Assembly (NCBI GenBank): GCA_003511825.1
Contig: DOIU01000351.1
Coordinates: 1 to 7,178, forward strand
Direction of reading: 5' to 3'
Length of the DNA: 7,178 nt
DNA from: Gammaproteobacteria bacterium
Lineage (GTDB): Bacteria > Pseudomonadota > Gammaproteobacteria > Granulosicoccales > Granulosicoccaceae
Shown here: positions 1 to 6,547 of the stretch, piece after piece
Position numbering within the stretch: the first letter of the stretch is position 1
How the letters are laid out: every line of letters starts with the position of its first letter
Translations under genes and position numbers: made by a program
Notes under the pieces: model-generated
The model's input: the letters and a program-made list of their open reading frames with translations, nothing else
Told to the model about the DNA's origin: nothing
Database searches by the model: none

Positions 1-991
1 GCCGCTCAGGCATGCCGCCGTAGAGGCGATCCGCCAAGCGTCTACCTGCCGCAATCGCCACGGGGGTTAACTGCGCCTTACCGTTGACGTCGCCAATGGC
101 ATAGATGCCCTTCACATTGGTGTCTTCCCACTGATCGGTCGGGATATAGCCGTGCTCGTTAGCAAACACACCCGCGGCATGAAGATTGAGATTGTCCGTC
201 AGCGGTCGTCGCCCGATCGCCCAGATGACCGTGTCGAAACCCGTCAGTAGACGGTCATCGTAGGTCAAGACATCAATACCGCCGTCGGCATTTTTTTCAA
301 GCCCGCGAATCAAGGTCTCGGTCACCAACTCGACACCTTGTCGCGTCATTTCATCCGTCAGAGTATTGAACAGAATCGGATCGAAGCCGCGCAGAAAGTG
401 CTTTTTGCGGATGATTTGTGTCACCTCAGTGCCAAAGGCAGCCAGCATGCCGGCCAGCTCGACGGCAATATACCCAGCGCCAATGACCGCCACTTTTTTC
501 GGCTGCTCCTGCAGTTCAAAGAAGCCGTCAGAGGTGATGCCGAGCTCTGCACCGGGCAGGTCGGGCACAATGGGTTCTCCGCCAGGGGCGATAACGATAT
601 TGTCCGCCGTGTACTGGGTGCCACCCACATCCAGTGTATTGGCACTGACAAACCGCGCGGTGCCGCGAATGACATCTACCTTCGGTTCTGACAGATAGCT
701 GTCGTACCAGGTGTTAATACCTTGGATGTATTCCTCACGCTTAGCCACCAACGCCGACCAATCAAATCCCTTTTGCTCGATGGTAAAACCATAGCCGGCC
801 GCGTCGTGCAGCCAATGCGCCATAGAAGCGCCATACCACATCACCTTCTTGGGCACGCAACCGCGATTAACGCAAGTGCCGCCGAGGCGGTCATACTCCA
901 CCACAGCGCAGCGCGCCCCGTGTTTTGCTGCGCGATTGACGACAGATAGGCCACCGCTGCCGCCACCAATGGCAATGAGGTCGTAATGCAT
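1..991 (-). CDS. gor: Glutathione reductase (NADPH), C-terminus cut by window edge
   Basis: Cytosolic FAD enzyme that reduces glutathione disulfide to glutathione with NADPH. My translation from ATG at 991 gives 330 residues without a stop, running off the left edge; the family is about 450 aa, so the dimerisation domain with the catalytic His-Glu is outside the window. Seen: FAD-binding GGGSGG at residues 9-14; redox-active disulfide motif GGTCVNRGCVPKK with Cys40 and Cys45; second Rossmann motif GAGYIAVE at 171-178; Arg195 and Arg201, matching the two arginines that give NADPH rather than NADH preference in E. coli Gor; FAD motif IYAIGDVNG followed by LTPVAIAAGRRL near the edge. A GGAG (complement of 1002-1005) lies 10 bases before the start. 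The ATG-type motif reads APGG rather than ATGG, a minor variant. Divergent from ubiA. Dihydrolipoamide dehydrogenase or mercuric reductase are less likely given the NADPH arginines and the overall match to Gor. Confidence 0.95.
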   Translation of the reverse strand, partial: MHYDLIAIGGGSGGLSVVNRAAKHGARCAVVEYDRLGGTCVNRGCVPKKVMWYGASMAHWLHDAAGYGFTIEQKGFDWSALVAKREEYIQGINTWYDSYLSEPKVDVIRGTARFVSANTLDVGGTQYTADNIVIAPGGEPIVPDLPGAELGITSDGFFELQEQPKKVAVIGAGYIAVELAGMLAAFGTEVTQIIRKKHFLRGFDPILFNTLTDEMTRQGVELVTETLIRGLEKNADGGIDVLTYDDRLLTGFDTVIWAIGRRPLTDNLNLHAAGVFANEHGYIPTDQWEDTNVKGIYAIGDVNGKAQLTPVAIAAGRRLADRLYGGMPER

Positions 992-1199
992 GGTTGTGAA
1001 TCTCCAGAGTGAAACTGCATCAAGTAGGTTCAGTGACTGCAAGGCCACGCGAAAAGTTCAGCTATTGTTTGGGCTGGGTGACAAAGTATCAAGTCTGCTG
1101 CAAATGCGTCACAACCACAAGTTGGCCAGTGGCGTGTCTCCTGAGGTAAAATCCACAGCGCGCACGACGCACTCACAAACCGCCAACGGAACCCGTCCC
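992..1199. other. Divergent intergenic region between gor and ubiA
   Basis: About 208 bases separate the gor start from the likely ubiA start. It must carry the promoter of gor on the minus strand and that of ubiA on the plus strand. The plus-strand frame stays open through it, joined to ubiA, but the translated residues resemble no part of UbiA, so I read it as noncoding. Besides the possible ubiA promoter at 1122-1152, a second weak plus-strand pair is TTGTTT at 1065-1070 and TATCAA at 1087-1092 (16-base spacer). I found no convincing gor promoter and no clear operator palindrome. Confidence 0.6.
1122..1152 (+). promoter_or_regulatory. Possible sigma-70 promoter for ubiA
   Basis: TTGGCC at 1122-1127 and TAAAAT at 1147-1152 are separated by 19 bases, a little longer than the ideal 17. 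The -10 element is good and the -35 element is partial. Transcription would begin near 1159, downstream of the ATG codons at 990 and 1104. This agrees with a UbiA start at 1200 or 1209. It probably also drives the two GTPase genes. Confidence 0.35.
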
Positions 1200-2111
1200 T
1201 TGAACAGAGTGAATACCGATCCCCAAGGTGCCCCGACATCCAACCACGGGCTTTTCTTTCGGCTGCAGCAATATGCGTTGCTCGTTCGTTTACACAAGCC
1301 CATTGGCATTTTGTTGTTGCTGTGGCCGACGCTGTGGGCGCTGTGGATTGCGGCCGACGGTTTTCCGGGGTGGACGCTGTTTTTGGTGTTTTTCACCGGC
1401 ACGGTACTGATGCGTTCCGCCGGCTGTGCCATGAATGATTACGCCGACCAACACATTGACCGACACGTCTCGCGCACCCGCGAACGGCCGCTCACGAGTG
1501 GCCGAATCAGCGCTGCTGAAGCCGTCGGTGTTGCCATTGTGCTCGCCTTCTGTGCGTTTTTATTGCTGTTTCTGACGAATTACACCACACTGCTGATGTC
1601 CATCGTGGCACTGGCGCTGGCGACCATCTACCCGTTCAGTAAAAGGTTCACCCACTTGCCCCAGCTGTTCTTGGGCGCGGCGTTCTCTTGGGGCATTCCC
1701 ATGGCCTATACCGCAACTGAGACCCCACTGGACAAAACCACCTGGCTACTGTTCATCGCCTCTGTGCTCTGGGCACTGGCCTACGATACGATGTATGCCA
1801 TGGTGGATCGCAAGGATGATCTTAAAATCGGCGTCAAGTCTTCGGCCATTTTGTTCGGTGAGGCAGACGTTCCTATTATTGTCACGACGCAACTGATGAT
1901 GCTGGCGACCCTTGCCTTGGTTGGCCAACAAGAAGGCCTTAGCCAGTATTACTTTGGTGGCTTGCTGCTTGCATTATGCTTGGCGGTGTATCAGTTTTTC
2001 CTCATCCGCAATCGCGCCCCCAGCAAATGCTTTGATGCTTTTCTGAATAACAATTATTTCGGCATGGTTGTCTTCGCCGGTATCTTTTTGCACTATGCCA
2101 ATGCTGCCTGA
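1200..2111 (+). CDS. ubiA: 4-hydroxybenzoate polyprenyltransferase
   Basis: Integral inner-membrane prenyltransferase that attaches the polyprenyl tail to 4-hydroxybenzoate, the first membrane step of ubiquinone synthesis. From TTG at 1200 the protein is 303 aa, close to the roughly 290 aa of E. coli UbiA. Seen: conserved HKPIGILLLLWPTLWALW at 32-49; first Asp-rich motif NDYAD at 79-83 with Asp87, followed by SRTRERPL; YPFSKRFTHLPQ at 144-155; second Asp-rich motif YDTMYAMVDRKDD at 195-207; FLNNNYFG near the C-terminus; many hydrophobic helices throughout. The start is uncertain. The frame is open from ATG 990 and includes ATG 1104, but the upstream residues do not look like UbiA. TTG 1200 has a GGA 9 bases before it, while GTG 1209 (300 aa) is also possible. 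ubiC, often next to ubiA in relatives, is not adjacent. The next gene follows after 30 bases on the same strand. Confidence 0.93.
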   Translation: MNRVNTDPQGAPTSNHGLFFRLQQYALLVRLHKPIGILLLLWPTLWALWIAADGFPGWTLFLVFFTGTVLMRSAGCAMNDYADQHIDRHVSRTRERPLTSGRISAAEAVGVAIVLAFCAFLLLFLTNYTTLLMSIVALALATIYPFSKRFTHLPQLFLGAAFSWGIPMAYTATETPLDKTTWLLFIASVLWALAYDTMYAMVDRKDDLKIGVKSSAILFGEADVPIIVTTQLMMLATLALVGQQEGLSQYYFGGLLLALCLAVYQFFLIRNRAPSKCFDAFLNNNYFGMVVFAGIFLHYANAA

Positions 2112-2141
2112 CACCAGCGACCTGCGCCACACCAATACATT

Positions 2142-3923
2142 ATGTTAGCACTCATCCGCCAGCTCCAACAGCGCTACCGCCACGAGTCACACCACGTGGC
2201 CGAGGGCGCGCAAATTCCGCAGCACCTCAAAAAAACCTTATCAGCACTGCGCCTGGCAGAAGCCGCGTTGCTCAAACAACGCCTCAATGAAAACGCCCCC
2301 AAGCATCCACGCCAAATTGCCGTCATTGGCCCCACCCAGGCAGGCAAAAGCACGCTCGTTAACCTGTTGGGCGCCGGCCAGAGTGCAGGCGTGAGCGCCT
2401 TGGCCGGGTATACCGTGCATGCACACGCCTACACCGTTGAGATTGACCCAGCCGACACCGACTGGGCCGAAACCCTCTTTGAAGGCTTTAGCCGCGTTGA
2501 ACCCACGGCGTTGGACGCGCACGACTATCAACAATACACAATACAAGCCTGTGATGGATCGCCACTGCATCAGCTCGCCCCCTGCGTGCTCTGGGACACA
2601 CCCGACTTCGATTCAGTATCAGCCTACGGCTATAGCAGCGCCGTGTTGCGCAGTCTCGCACTCGCCGATGCCCTCATCCTGGCGCTGAGTCGCGAAAAGT
2701 ACGCAGACAAGTCTGTCTGGGATCTGCTGCAACTGATCCAGCCCTTGCAGAAACCGTTGGTCGTTTGCCTCAACAAACTGGACCCCGGCACCGAAGACGC
2801 ATTAGCCAATGCCTTTTTAGAGCGCTACGCCCAACTGCCCGAACCCTCCGTCACACCCGAGATCATTGGCATTCCCTACATCAAAGCGCTCAGCGCTGAC
2901 GGACAGGAACTCCCATCCACGGTCTTGGATGCCCTGACGCACCAATTGCGTGCACTTGTACAAGGCGTGGATCGTCAAGAAACGCACACGGCCTACGCGT
3001 TTATTCAAGCCCATTGGCAACCTTGGGTTGGCCCGATTACCGAGCGGCATCGAGCACGCGAACGCTGGAACACCCTCATTGCCGATGCCTTACGTGAGGC
3101 AGAAGCCCAATACAAGCGCGACTATCTGAATCATCCCGACCATTACGACTCCTTCAAGCGTGCCTTAGCGCAACTGTTGATCTTGTTGGAGATTCCAGGC
3201 GTTGCTCAATCACTGGTCAAGGTCCGTCAGGCGATCACCTGGCCGACGAGAAAGCTGCTCAACTTCGGCCGTCAGTACGTCGGCAAAGGCCCTCAGTCAC
3301 CCGGCAGCGACGCACAACAGACCGATATCGAACAGGCGGTACTCGCCAATGTGTGCAACCACCTTCTCACCGTACTGATCACGCGCGCTGATGAACACAG
3401 CCAATCTGACGCGCCCAGCGCCGGCTGGTGGAGCGCGCTTGCCAACACCTTGATCGAGCGCCGAGACGCTATTGCACAGGGCTTTGCCACACAGGTGGAG
3501 GAACACCAGGCCAAATTTGCACAGACCATTGACCAGGCTGCGAACGATCTCTACAAAAATCTCGAACAACAACCCGCAACGCTCAACAGTCTGCGTGCAG
3601 CGCGGGTGACCGCCGATGCCGCCGCCGTCGGTCTCGCCTTAAAGACCGGTGGCATCGGCGTGAACGATTTTCTTCTCGCCCCGGCTATGCTGTCCGTCAC
3701 CTCGCTGCTGACAGAGAGCGCACTCGGGCGCTACATTGATCGCGTGAAAGCGCGGCTGCGCGTCGATCAGCTCGATGCCGTCACAGCACAGCTGTTTCAG
3801 GGGTATTTGGCGCAAGCGCTTCACGACATGGCTGAACAGAGCACGCCCGCAGACGCGCCATCGATCAACGAGCAATCACTGACCGAGGCCGAGAAGGAAT
3901 TGGAGAGACACCGTGCTGAATGA
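2142..3923 (+). CDS. Large dynamin-like GTPase, first of a tandem pair
   Basis: A 593-aa GTP-binding protein of unrecognised specific function. The GTPase domain occupies roughly residues 55-270: P-loop G1 GPTQAGKST at 63-71, likely G2 Thr91, G3-like DTPDFDS at 152-158, G4 NKLD at 211-214 and a possible G5 ALSA at 249-252. G3 lacks the usual Gly of DxxG and has Asp155 instead. A motif EKYADKSVWDLL at 185-196 recurs in the downstream protein. The remainder (about 280-593) appears mostly helical, with an Ala/Gly/Leu-rich hydrophobic stretch at about 489-525 that could be a membrane-touching tip or buried helices; I see no signal peptide or definite membrane span. The large size and helical C-terminal half resemble bacterial dynamin-like proteins; that assignment is inference. 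ATG 2142 is the first start after an in-frame stop shared with ubiA. It has no visible Shine-Dalgarno, so translation may depend on ubiA readout. It overlaps the next gene by 11 bases. Confidence 0.85.
   Translation: MLALIRQLQQRYRHESHHVAEGAQIPQHLKKTLSALRLAEAALLKQRLNENAPKHPRQIAVIGPTQAGKSTLVNLLGAGQSAGVSALAGYTVHAHAYTVEIDPADTDWAETLFEGFSRVEPTALDAHDYQQYTIQACDGSPLHQLAPCVLWDTPDFDSVSAYGYSSAVLRSLALADALILALSREKYADKSVWDLLQLIQPLQKPLVVCLNKLDPGTEDALANAFLERYAQLPEPSVTPEIIGIPYIKALSADGQELPSTVLDALTHQLRALVQGVDRQETHTAYAFIQAHWQPWVGPITERHRARERWNTLIADALREAEAQYKRDYLNHPDHYDSFKRALAQLLILLEIPGVAQSLVKVRQAITWPTRKLLNFGRQYVGKGPQSPGSDAQQTDIEQAVLANVCNHLLTVLITRADEHSQSDAPSAGWWSALANTLIERRDAIAQGFATQVEEHQAKFAQTIDQAANDLYKNLEQQPATLNSLRAARVTADAAAVGLALKTGGIGVNDFLLAPAMLSVTSLLTESALGRYIDRVKARLRVDQLDAVTAQLFQGYLAQALHDMAEQSTPADAPSINEQSLTEAEKELERHRAE
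3902..3905 (+). promoter_or_regulatory. Ribosome binding site fixing the GTG start of the second GTPase
   Basis: GGAG lies 7 bases upstream of GTG 3913, inside the last codons of the preceding gene. It supports the GTG start and the 11-base overlap (GTGCTGAATGA at 3913-3923), an arrangement typical of translational coupling. Confidence 0.7.
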
Positions 3924-5589
3924 CATCCTACCGCAATTGCAGAGCCATGTGCGCGACTGGGCTGAGCAGCTCCGCCGCGAGCGCTGGATTAGCCAGCGGG
4001 ATCTGGATGCATTGCTGGAGTTTGAGACACGCACACCCACGGATTTTTTTAACCAAGAAGAACGCCCCCTGGTGGTTGCCTTCTTTGGCGGCACGGGCGT
4101 CGGCAAGAGTTCATTACTCAATCGTCTGGCAGGCGAAAGCATTGCCCGTACCGGTGTCGAGAGACCCACATCGCGCGAAGTCACGCTCTATCTGCACCAG
4201 TCAGCATCACTGAACAAACTCCCCAAAACCTTCCCCACGGATGACGTACGCGTCTCAGTCCATCGCAAAGACAGCAATCGCGACGTACTGTGGATTGATA
4301 TGCCCGACTTTGACAGTGCCGAGCAAGCCAACAAAGACATGGTGCTCGCTTGGTTGCCGTACATTGATGTGCTGATCTATGTCGTCAACCCTGAACGCTA
4401 CAAAGATGACAAAGGTTGGCGCTTGCTGCTAGAACACGGCCGCCAACACGCGTGGTTGTTTGCCATCAATCACTGGGATCGTGGCGACGACGCCCAACGC
4501 GATGACTTTCAGCGACTGCTGGCAGAGGCTGGGCTGGATGATCCGATGATATTTTGCACCGACAGCAAACCTGGCCAACCGTCGCCCGATGACGACTTTG
4601 CTGCGCTGGAATCGACCATCCAGAACCTGGCGGATGACAACATTATTCGCATTCTCGAAGAACGCGGCATCAATCTGCGCATCCAGTCGCTGCGCAGCGA
4701 TACCGAACGCTTGTCAGAGAAGATCGGCACAGCCGACGGCATTGATAAACTGATGCACGACTGGCACCACATCTGGACTGACACCGCCAAGGACATCACA
4801 CTGGCACAACAGTGGCCGATTGCCCGTCTGTCTGAAAACTTCGCCAGCACACCCAGCACCCGCTGGCTGAGCTCCGTCACACGCGTTGTGAAAGGTAAAG
4901 AGCCACCACCGCCTTCATCGTCCGAAACACCCATAATACAAGCTGATGACATCTGGGACGCACAAGTCAAAAGCCTGGCGGACAACGCCTTGGCCAAGCT
5001 GCATCATCGCGCTCGCGTGCGCGGCTTAGCCAGCGGCCCGATTAAAAAAGGCGCTCTCAAGCTACGCGACGAACCTGCTGCCCTGTTTGAAAAACACCTG
5101 CGCACTAGCCTGAGCCAGGCATTGCAAGCCCCCGGCTCGCACCTGCATCGCTTGGCGCACACCCTACTCGGCTACGCCACGACCGCTTTACCCATTGCCG
5201 CCATGTGCTGGGTGGCGTACCGCCTGATCGCCGGTTTTTATCTCGGCAACAGCCAGGGGCAGTCTTACTTGGGATTTGATTTCGCCATCCACAGTTTGCT
5301 GCTCGTGGGTTTGGCATGGTTATTACCCGCGTTTATTCATCACAAGACCAAGCCATCACTGCGCGATGCCGCACAAGCAGGGATGCGATCGGCCAGCCGT
5401 AAAACACTGAGTGCCTTTAACGACGAGGTCCTCGCCTTCCTGGAGCAACTCAAGCGCAAGCAGCAGCAAGCGATTGTCAGCGGATCACAGTTGTTCAGTG
5501 AAAATCTGTTGCAGGGGACGGTGCCCAACCGCAATCGCGAGAAAATCCTTAACCGTCTGTTGATGGACGACTCGCGAGTCACTCACTAA
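3913..5589 (+). CDS. Membrane-anchored dynamin-like GTPase, second of a tandem pair
   Basis: A 558-aa GTP-binding protein homologous to its upstream neighbour; exact role unknown. GTPase domain at about 52-240: G1 GGTGVGKSS at 59-67, likely G2 Thr86 in RPTSREVT, G3-like DMPDFDS at 129-135 (Asp132 where DxxG has Gly), and G4 NHWD at 186-189, with His in place of the usual Lys. ERYKDDKGWRLL at 161-172 matches the paralogue's motif in the same place between G3 and G4. A Pro/Ser linker (PPPPSSS, 331-337) follows a helical region. Two hydrophobic segments, about 419-443 and 457-476, are separated by a short polar loop and form a predicted membrane hairpin. After them comes a charged, coiled-coil-prone tail (about 485-525). 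This layout (GTPase head, helical stalk, membrane hairpin, helix) resembles bacterial dynamin-like proteins; a role in inner-membrane remodelling or tethering is inference. The GTG start has a good GGAG. It converges on comF with 10 bases between stops. Confidence 0.87.
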   Translation: MLNDILPQLQSHVRDWAEQLRRERWISQRDLDALLEFETRTPTDFFNQEERPLVVAFFGGTGVGKSSLLNRLAGESIARTGVERPTSREVTLYLHQSASLNKLPKTFPTDDVRVSVHRKDSNRDVLWIDMPDFDSAEQANKDMVLAWLPYIDVLIYVVNPERYKDDKGWRLLLEHGRQHAWLFAINHWDRGDDAQRDDFQRLLAEAGLDDPMIFCTDSKPGQPSPDDDFAALESTIQNLADDNIIRILEERGINLRIQSLRSDTERLSEKIGTADGIDKLMHDWHHIWTDTAKDITLAQQWPIARLSENFASTPSTRWLSSVTRVVKGKEPPPPSSSETPIIQADDIWDAQVKSLADNALAKLHHRARVRGLASGPIKKGALKLRDEPAALFEKHLRTSLSQALQAPGSHLHRLAHTLLGYATTALPIAAMCWVAYRLIAGFYLGNSQGQSYLGFDFAIHSLLLVGLAWLLPAFIHHKTKPSLRDAAQAGMRSASRKTLSAFNDEVLAFLEQLKRKQQQAIVSGSQLFSENLLQGTVPNRNREKILNRLLMDDSRVTH

Positions 5590-5599
5590 TAACAGCGCG

Positions 5600-6304
5600 T
5601 TAGCTCGCCCGCGCGCAAACCCAGGCATCCACGCGCGATACACCTGCGCGTCGCAGGCAACGCGCAAGCTCTCGCAAGGTACTCCCCGTCGTCAGCACGT
5701 CGTCGACAATGGCGACATGTGCCGGCAACCGGCGCGAGGTGACTGCAAACGCACCGCGAATGTTCTGCAAGCGCTGCAATCGCGACAACCCCGTTTGCGC
5801 TTGCGTGTTGACCGTACGACGCACCACATGATTGAGCACCGGCAACCCCAAGCGCTGGCCACAATAGTGTGCAATCAAAGCGGATTGGTTAAACCCGCGA
5901 GCGACCAAACGGGTGCGATGCAACGGCACGGGTACCAGCGCCTCGGGCCATGTCTCAGACGCCACCGATAAACGCGTCTGCGCCAATAAATCACCCAGTA
6001 ATCGCGCATACTTCTGTTCACCCTGAAATTTCAGTGACGTCACGAAATAAGGCATCGGATAACGATATAAAAACGGCGCATGCACCTCGGTCACGACCGG
6101 CCGGCTGATTTGGCACCGCCCGCAGAGTCGGCGTTTAATGCCGGCAACACGCGGCAAAGGCAAACCGCACTGAACACACGCACACACATTGTCAGGCAAG
6201 GTATCGCGACAAATGCCGCATAAATCCAAGCCGTCTTGCCCACGACTGTCACACAAACAGCAATAGCTTGGAAAACAGGCACGGATACGGTTGATGGCAT
6301 CCAT
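5600..6304 (-). CDS. comF: ComF/GntX-family phosphoribosyltransferase-fold protein
   Basis: A 234-aa cytosolic protein of the ComF family, which is linked to DNA uptake and competence in some bacteria; E. coli GntX (YhgH) is the closest match I recognise. The biochemical activity of the family is not settled. Seen: an N-terminal zinc-ribbon region with four CxxC pairs (Cys15/18, 29/32, 43/46, 61/64), the same eight-cysteine pattern as GntX; VPVPLHRTRLVARGFNQS at 124-141; the TQAQTGLSRLQRLQN segment at 167-181; and the phosphoribosyltransferase signature AIVDDVLTTGST at 198-209. The chosen ATG at 6304 has AAAAAGGA (complement of 6312-6319) 7 bases upstream. An in-frame ATG at 6364 would add 20 residues lying before this ribosome binding site and before the usual N-terminus. 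It stands alone, divergent from the OmpA-like gene and convergent with the GTPases. The ComF assignment is firm; a competence role here is not shown. Confidence 0.93.
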   Translation of the reverse strand: MDAINRIRACFPSYCCLCDSRGQDGLDLCGICRDTLPDNVCACVQCGLPLPRVAGIKRRLCGRCQISRPVVTEVHAPFLYRYPMPYFVTSLKFQGEQKYARLLGDLLAQTRLSVASETWPEALVPVPLHRTRLVARGFNQSALIAHYCGQRLGLPVLNHVVRRTVNTQAQTGLSRLQRLQNIRGAFAVTSRRLPAHVAIVDDVLTTGSTLRELARCLRRAGVSRVDAWVCARAS

Positions 6305-6311
6305 GCACAGA

Positions 6312-6319
6312 TCCTTTTT
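6312..6319 (-). promoter_or_regulatory. Ribosome binding site fixing the comF start
   Basis: On the minus strand this reads AAAAAGGA, with 7 bases to ATG 6304. It is the strongest Shine-Dalgarno near any candidate start of this gene and favours the 234-aa form over the 254-aa form beginning at 6364. Confidence 0.7.
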
Positions 6320-6373
6320 CACCGTTTTATAAACAAATGATAATAAACTTCCATGTTCAAACACTGATAATTA

Positions 6374-6385
6374 CTCTATATAGAG
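6374..6385. repeat. 12-base AT-rich perfect palindrome
   Basis: CTCTATATAGAG reads identically on both strands. It sits roughly midway in the AT-rich part of the divergent region, 70 bases from the comF start. It could be an operator or part of overlapping -10 elements; a 12-base palindrome is also expected once or twice by chance in a window of this size. Confidence 0.35.
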
Positions 6386-6409
6386 AGGTTGGAAACGCGG
6401 CGTGCCATC

Positions 6410-6484
6410 GGTATCAGCGGTATCAGGGGCACGCAACTTGCTCAGCGATGACTATCAGGTGCGCGCAAAAACACCGACTATCGG
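6410..6484 (+). repeat. Cluster of TATCAG-type repeats upstream of the OmpA-like gene
   Basis: GGTATCAG occurs twice in tandem with a 9-base period (6410-6417 and 6419-6426). TATCAG recurs at 6453-6458 within GACTATCAGGT, and a variant TATCGG occurs at 6479-6484 within GACTATCGGT. The inverse CTGATA is at 6364-6369. Function is unknown; a regulator binding site or leader RNA structure is possible. Confidence 0.4.
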
Positions 6485-6547
6485 TCACATGAAACACCTG
6501 ACAATACAGCGCTAACACACACGAGAAATACATTCGGGGTTTTAAAC

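Larger units (their letters stand above)
6305..6547. other. Divergent intergenic region between comF and the OmpA-like gene
   Basis: The comF-proximal part (about 6320-6385) is AT-rich and should hold the promoters. It contains two direct copies of TGATAAT (6339-6345 and 6365-6371, 26 bases apart) and the perfect palindrome CTCTATATAGAG at 6374-6385. The remaining part to 6547 is more GC-rich and is probably the 5' leader of the OmpA-like gene, with repeated TATCAG words and a possible hairpin (GCGTGCC at 6400-6406 with GGCACGC at 6428-6434). I could not place a convincing -35/-10 pair on either strand, and I see no coding frame with a credible start. Confidence 0.5.

Noticed and set aside
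338..698. Plus-strand open frames of 110-117 codons
   Set aside because: They lie antisense to gor, whose minus-strand frame matches glutathione reductase throughout. They are shadows.
990..1199. N-terminal extension of UbiA from ATG 990
   Set aside because: The 70 extra residues are polar, unlike UbiA, overlap the gor start, and would lie upstream of the likely promoter. Read as intergenic DNA.
4509..4997. 162-codon minus-strand open frame
   Set aside because: It lies fully inside the second GTPase gene on the opposite strand, with low-complexity Ser-rich content and no recognisable domain. It is a shadow.
5569..5580. Perfect palindrome GACTCGCGAGTC
   Set aside because: It lies within the coding end of the second GTPase. 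About one or two 12-base palindromes are expected by chance in this window, and no T-run follows, so it is not a terminator.
5595..5616. Possible hairpin GCGCG/CGCGC as a terminator
   Set aside because: The stem is only 5 bases, the loop is long, and there is no T-run in either direction.
6325..6360. comF promoter from TTGAAC and TATAAA on the minus strand
   Set aside because: The spacer is 23 bases, too long for a standard sigma-70 promoter.
6305..6364. 20-residue N-terminal extension of ComF from ATG 6364
   Set aside because: The strong AAAAAGGA site supports ATG 6304, and GntX-type proteins begin close to the first CxxC.
6400..6434. Hairpin GCGTGCC/GGCACGC as a terminator
   Set aside because: The stem is 7 bases with a loop of about 21 bases and no T-run; no plus-strand gene ends just upstream. 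It might still be a leader structure.
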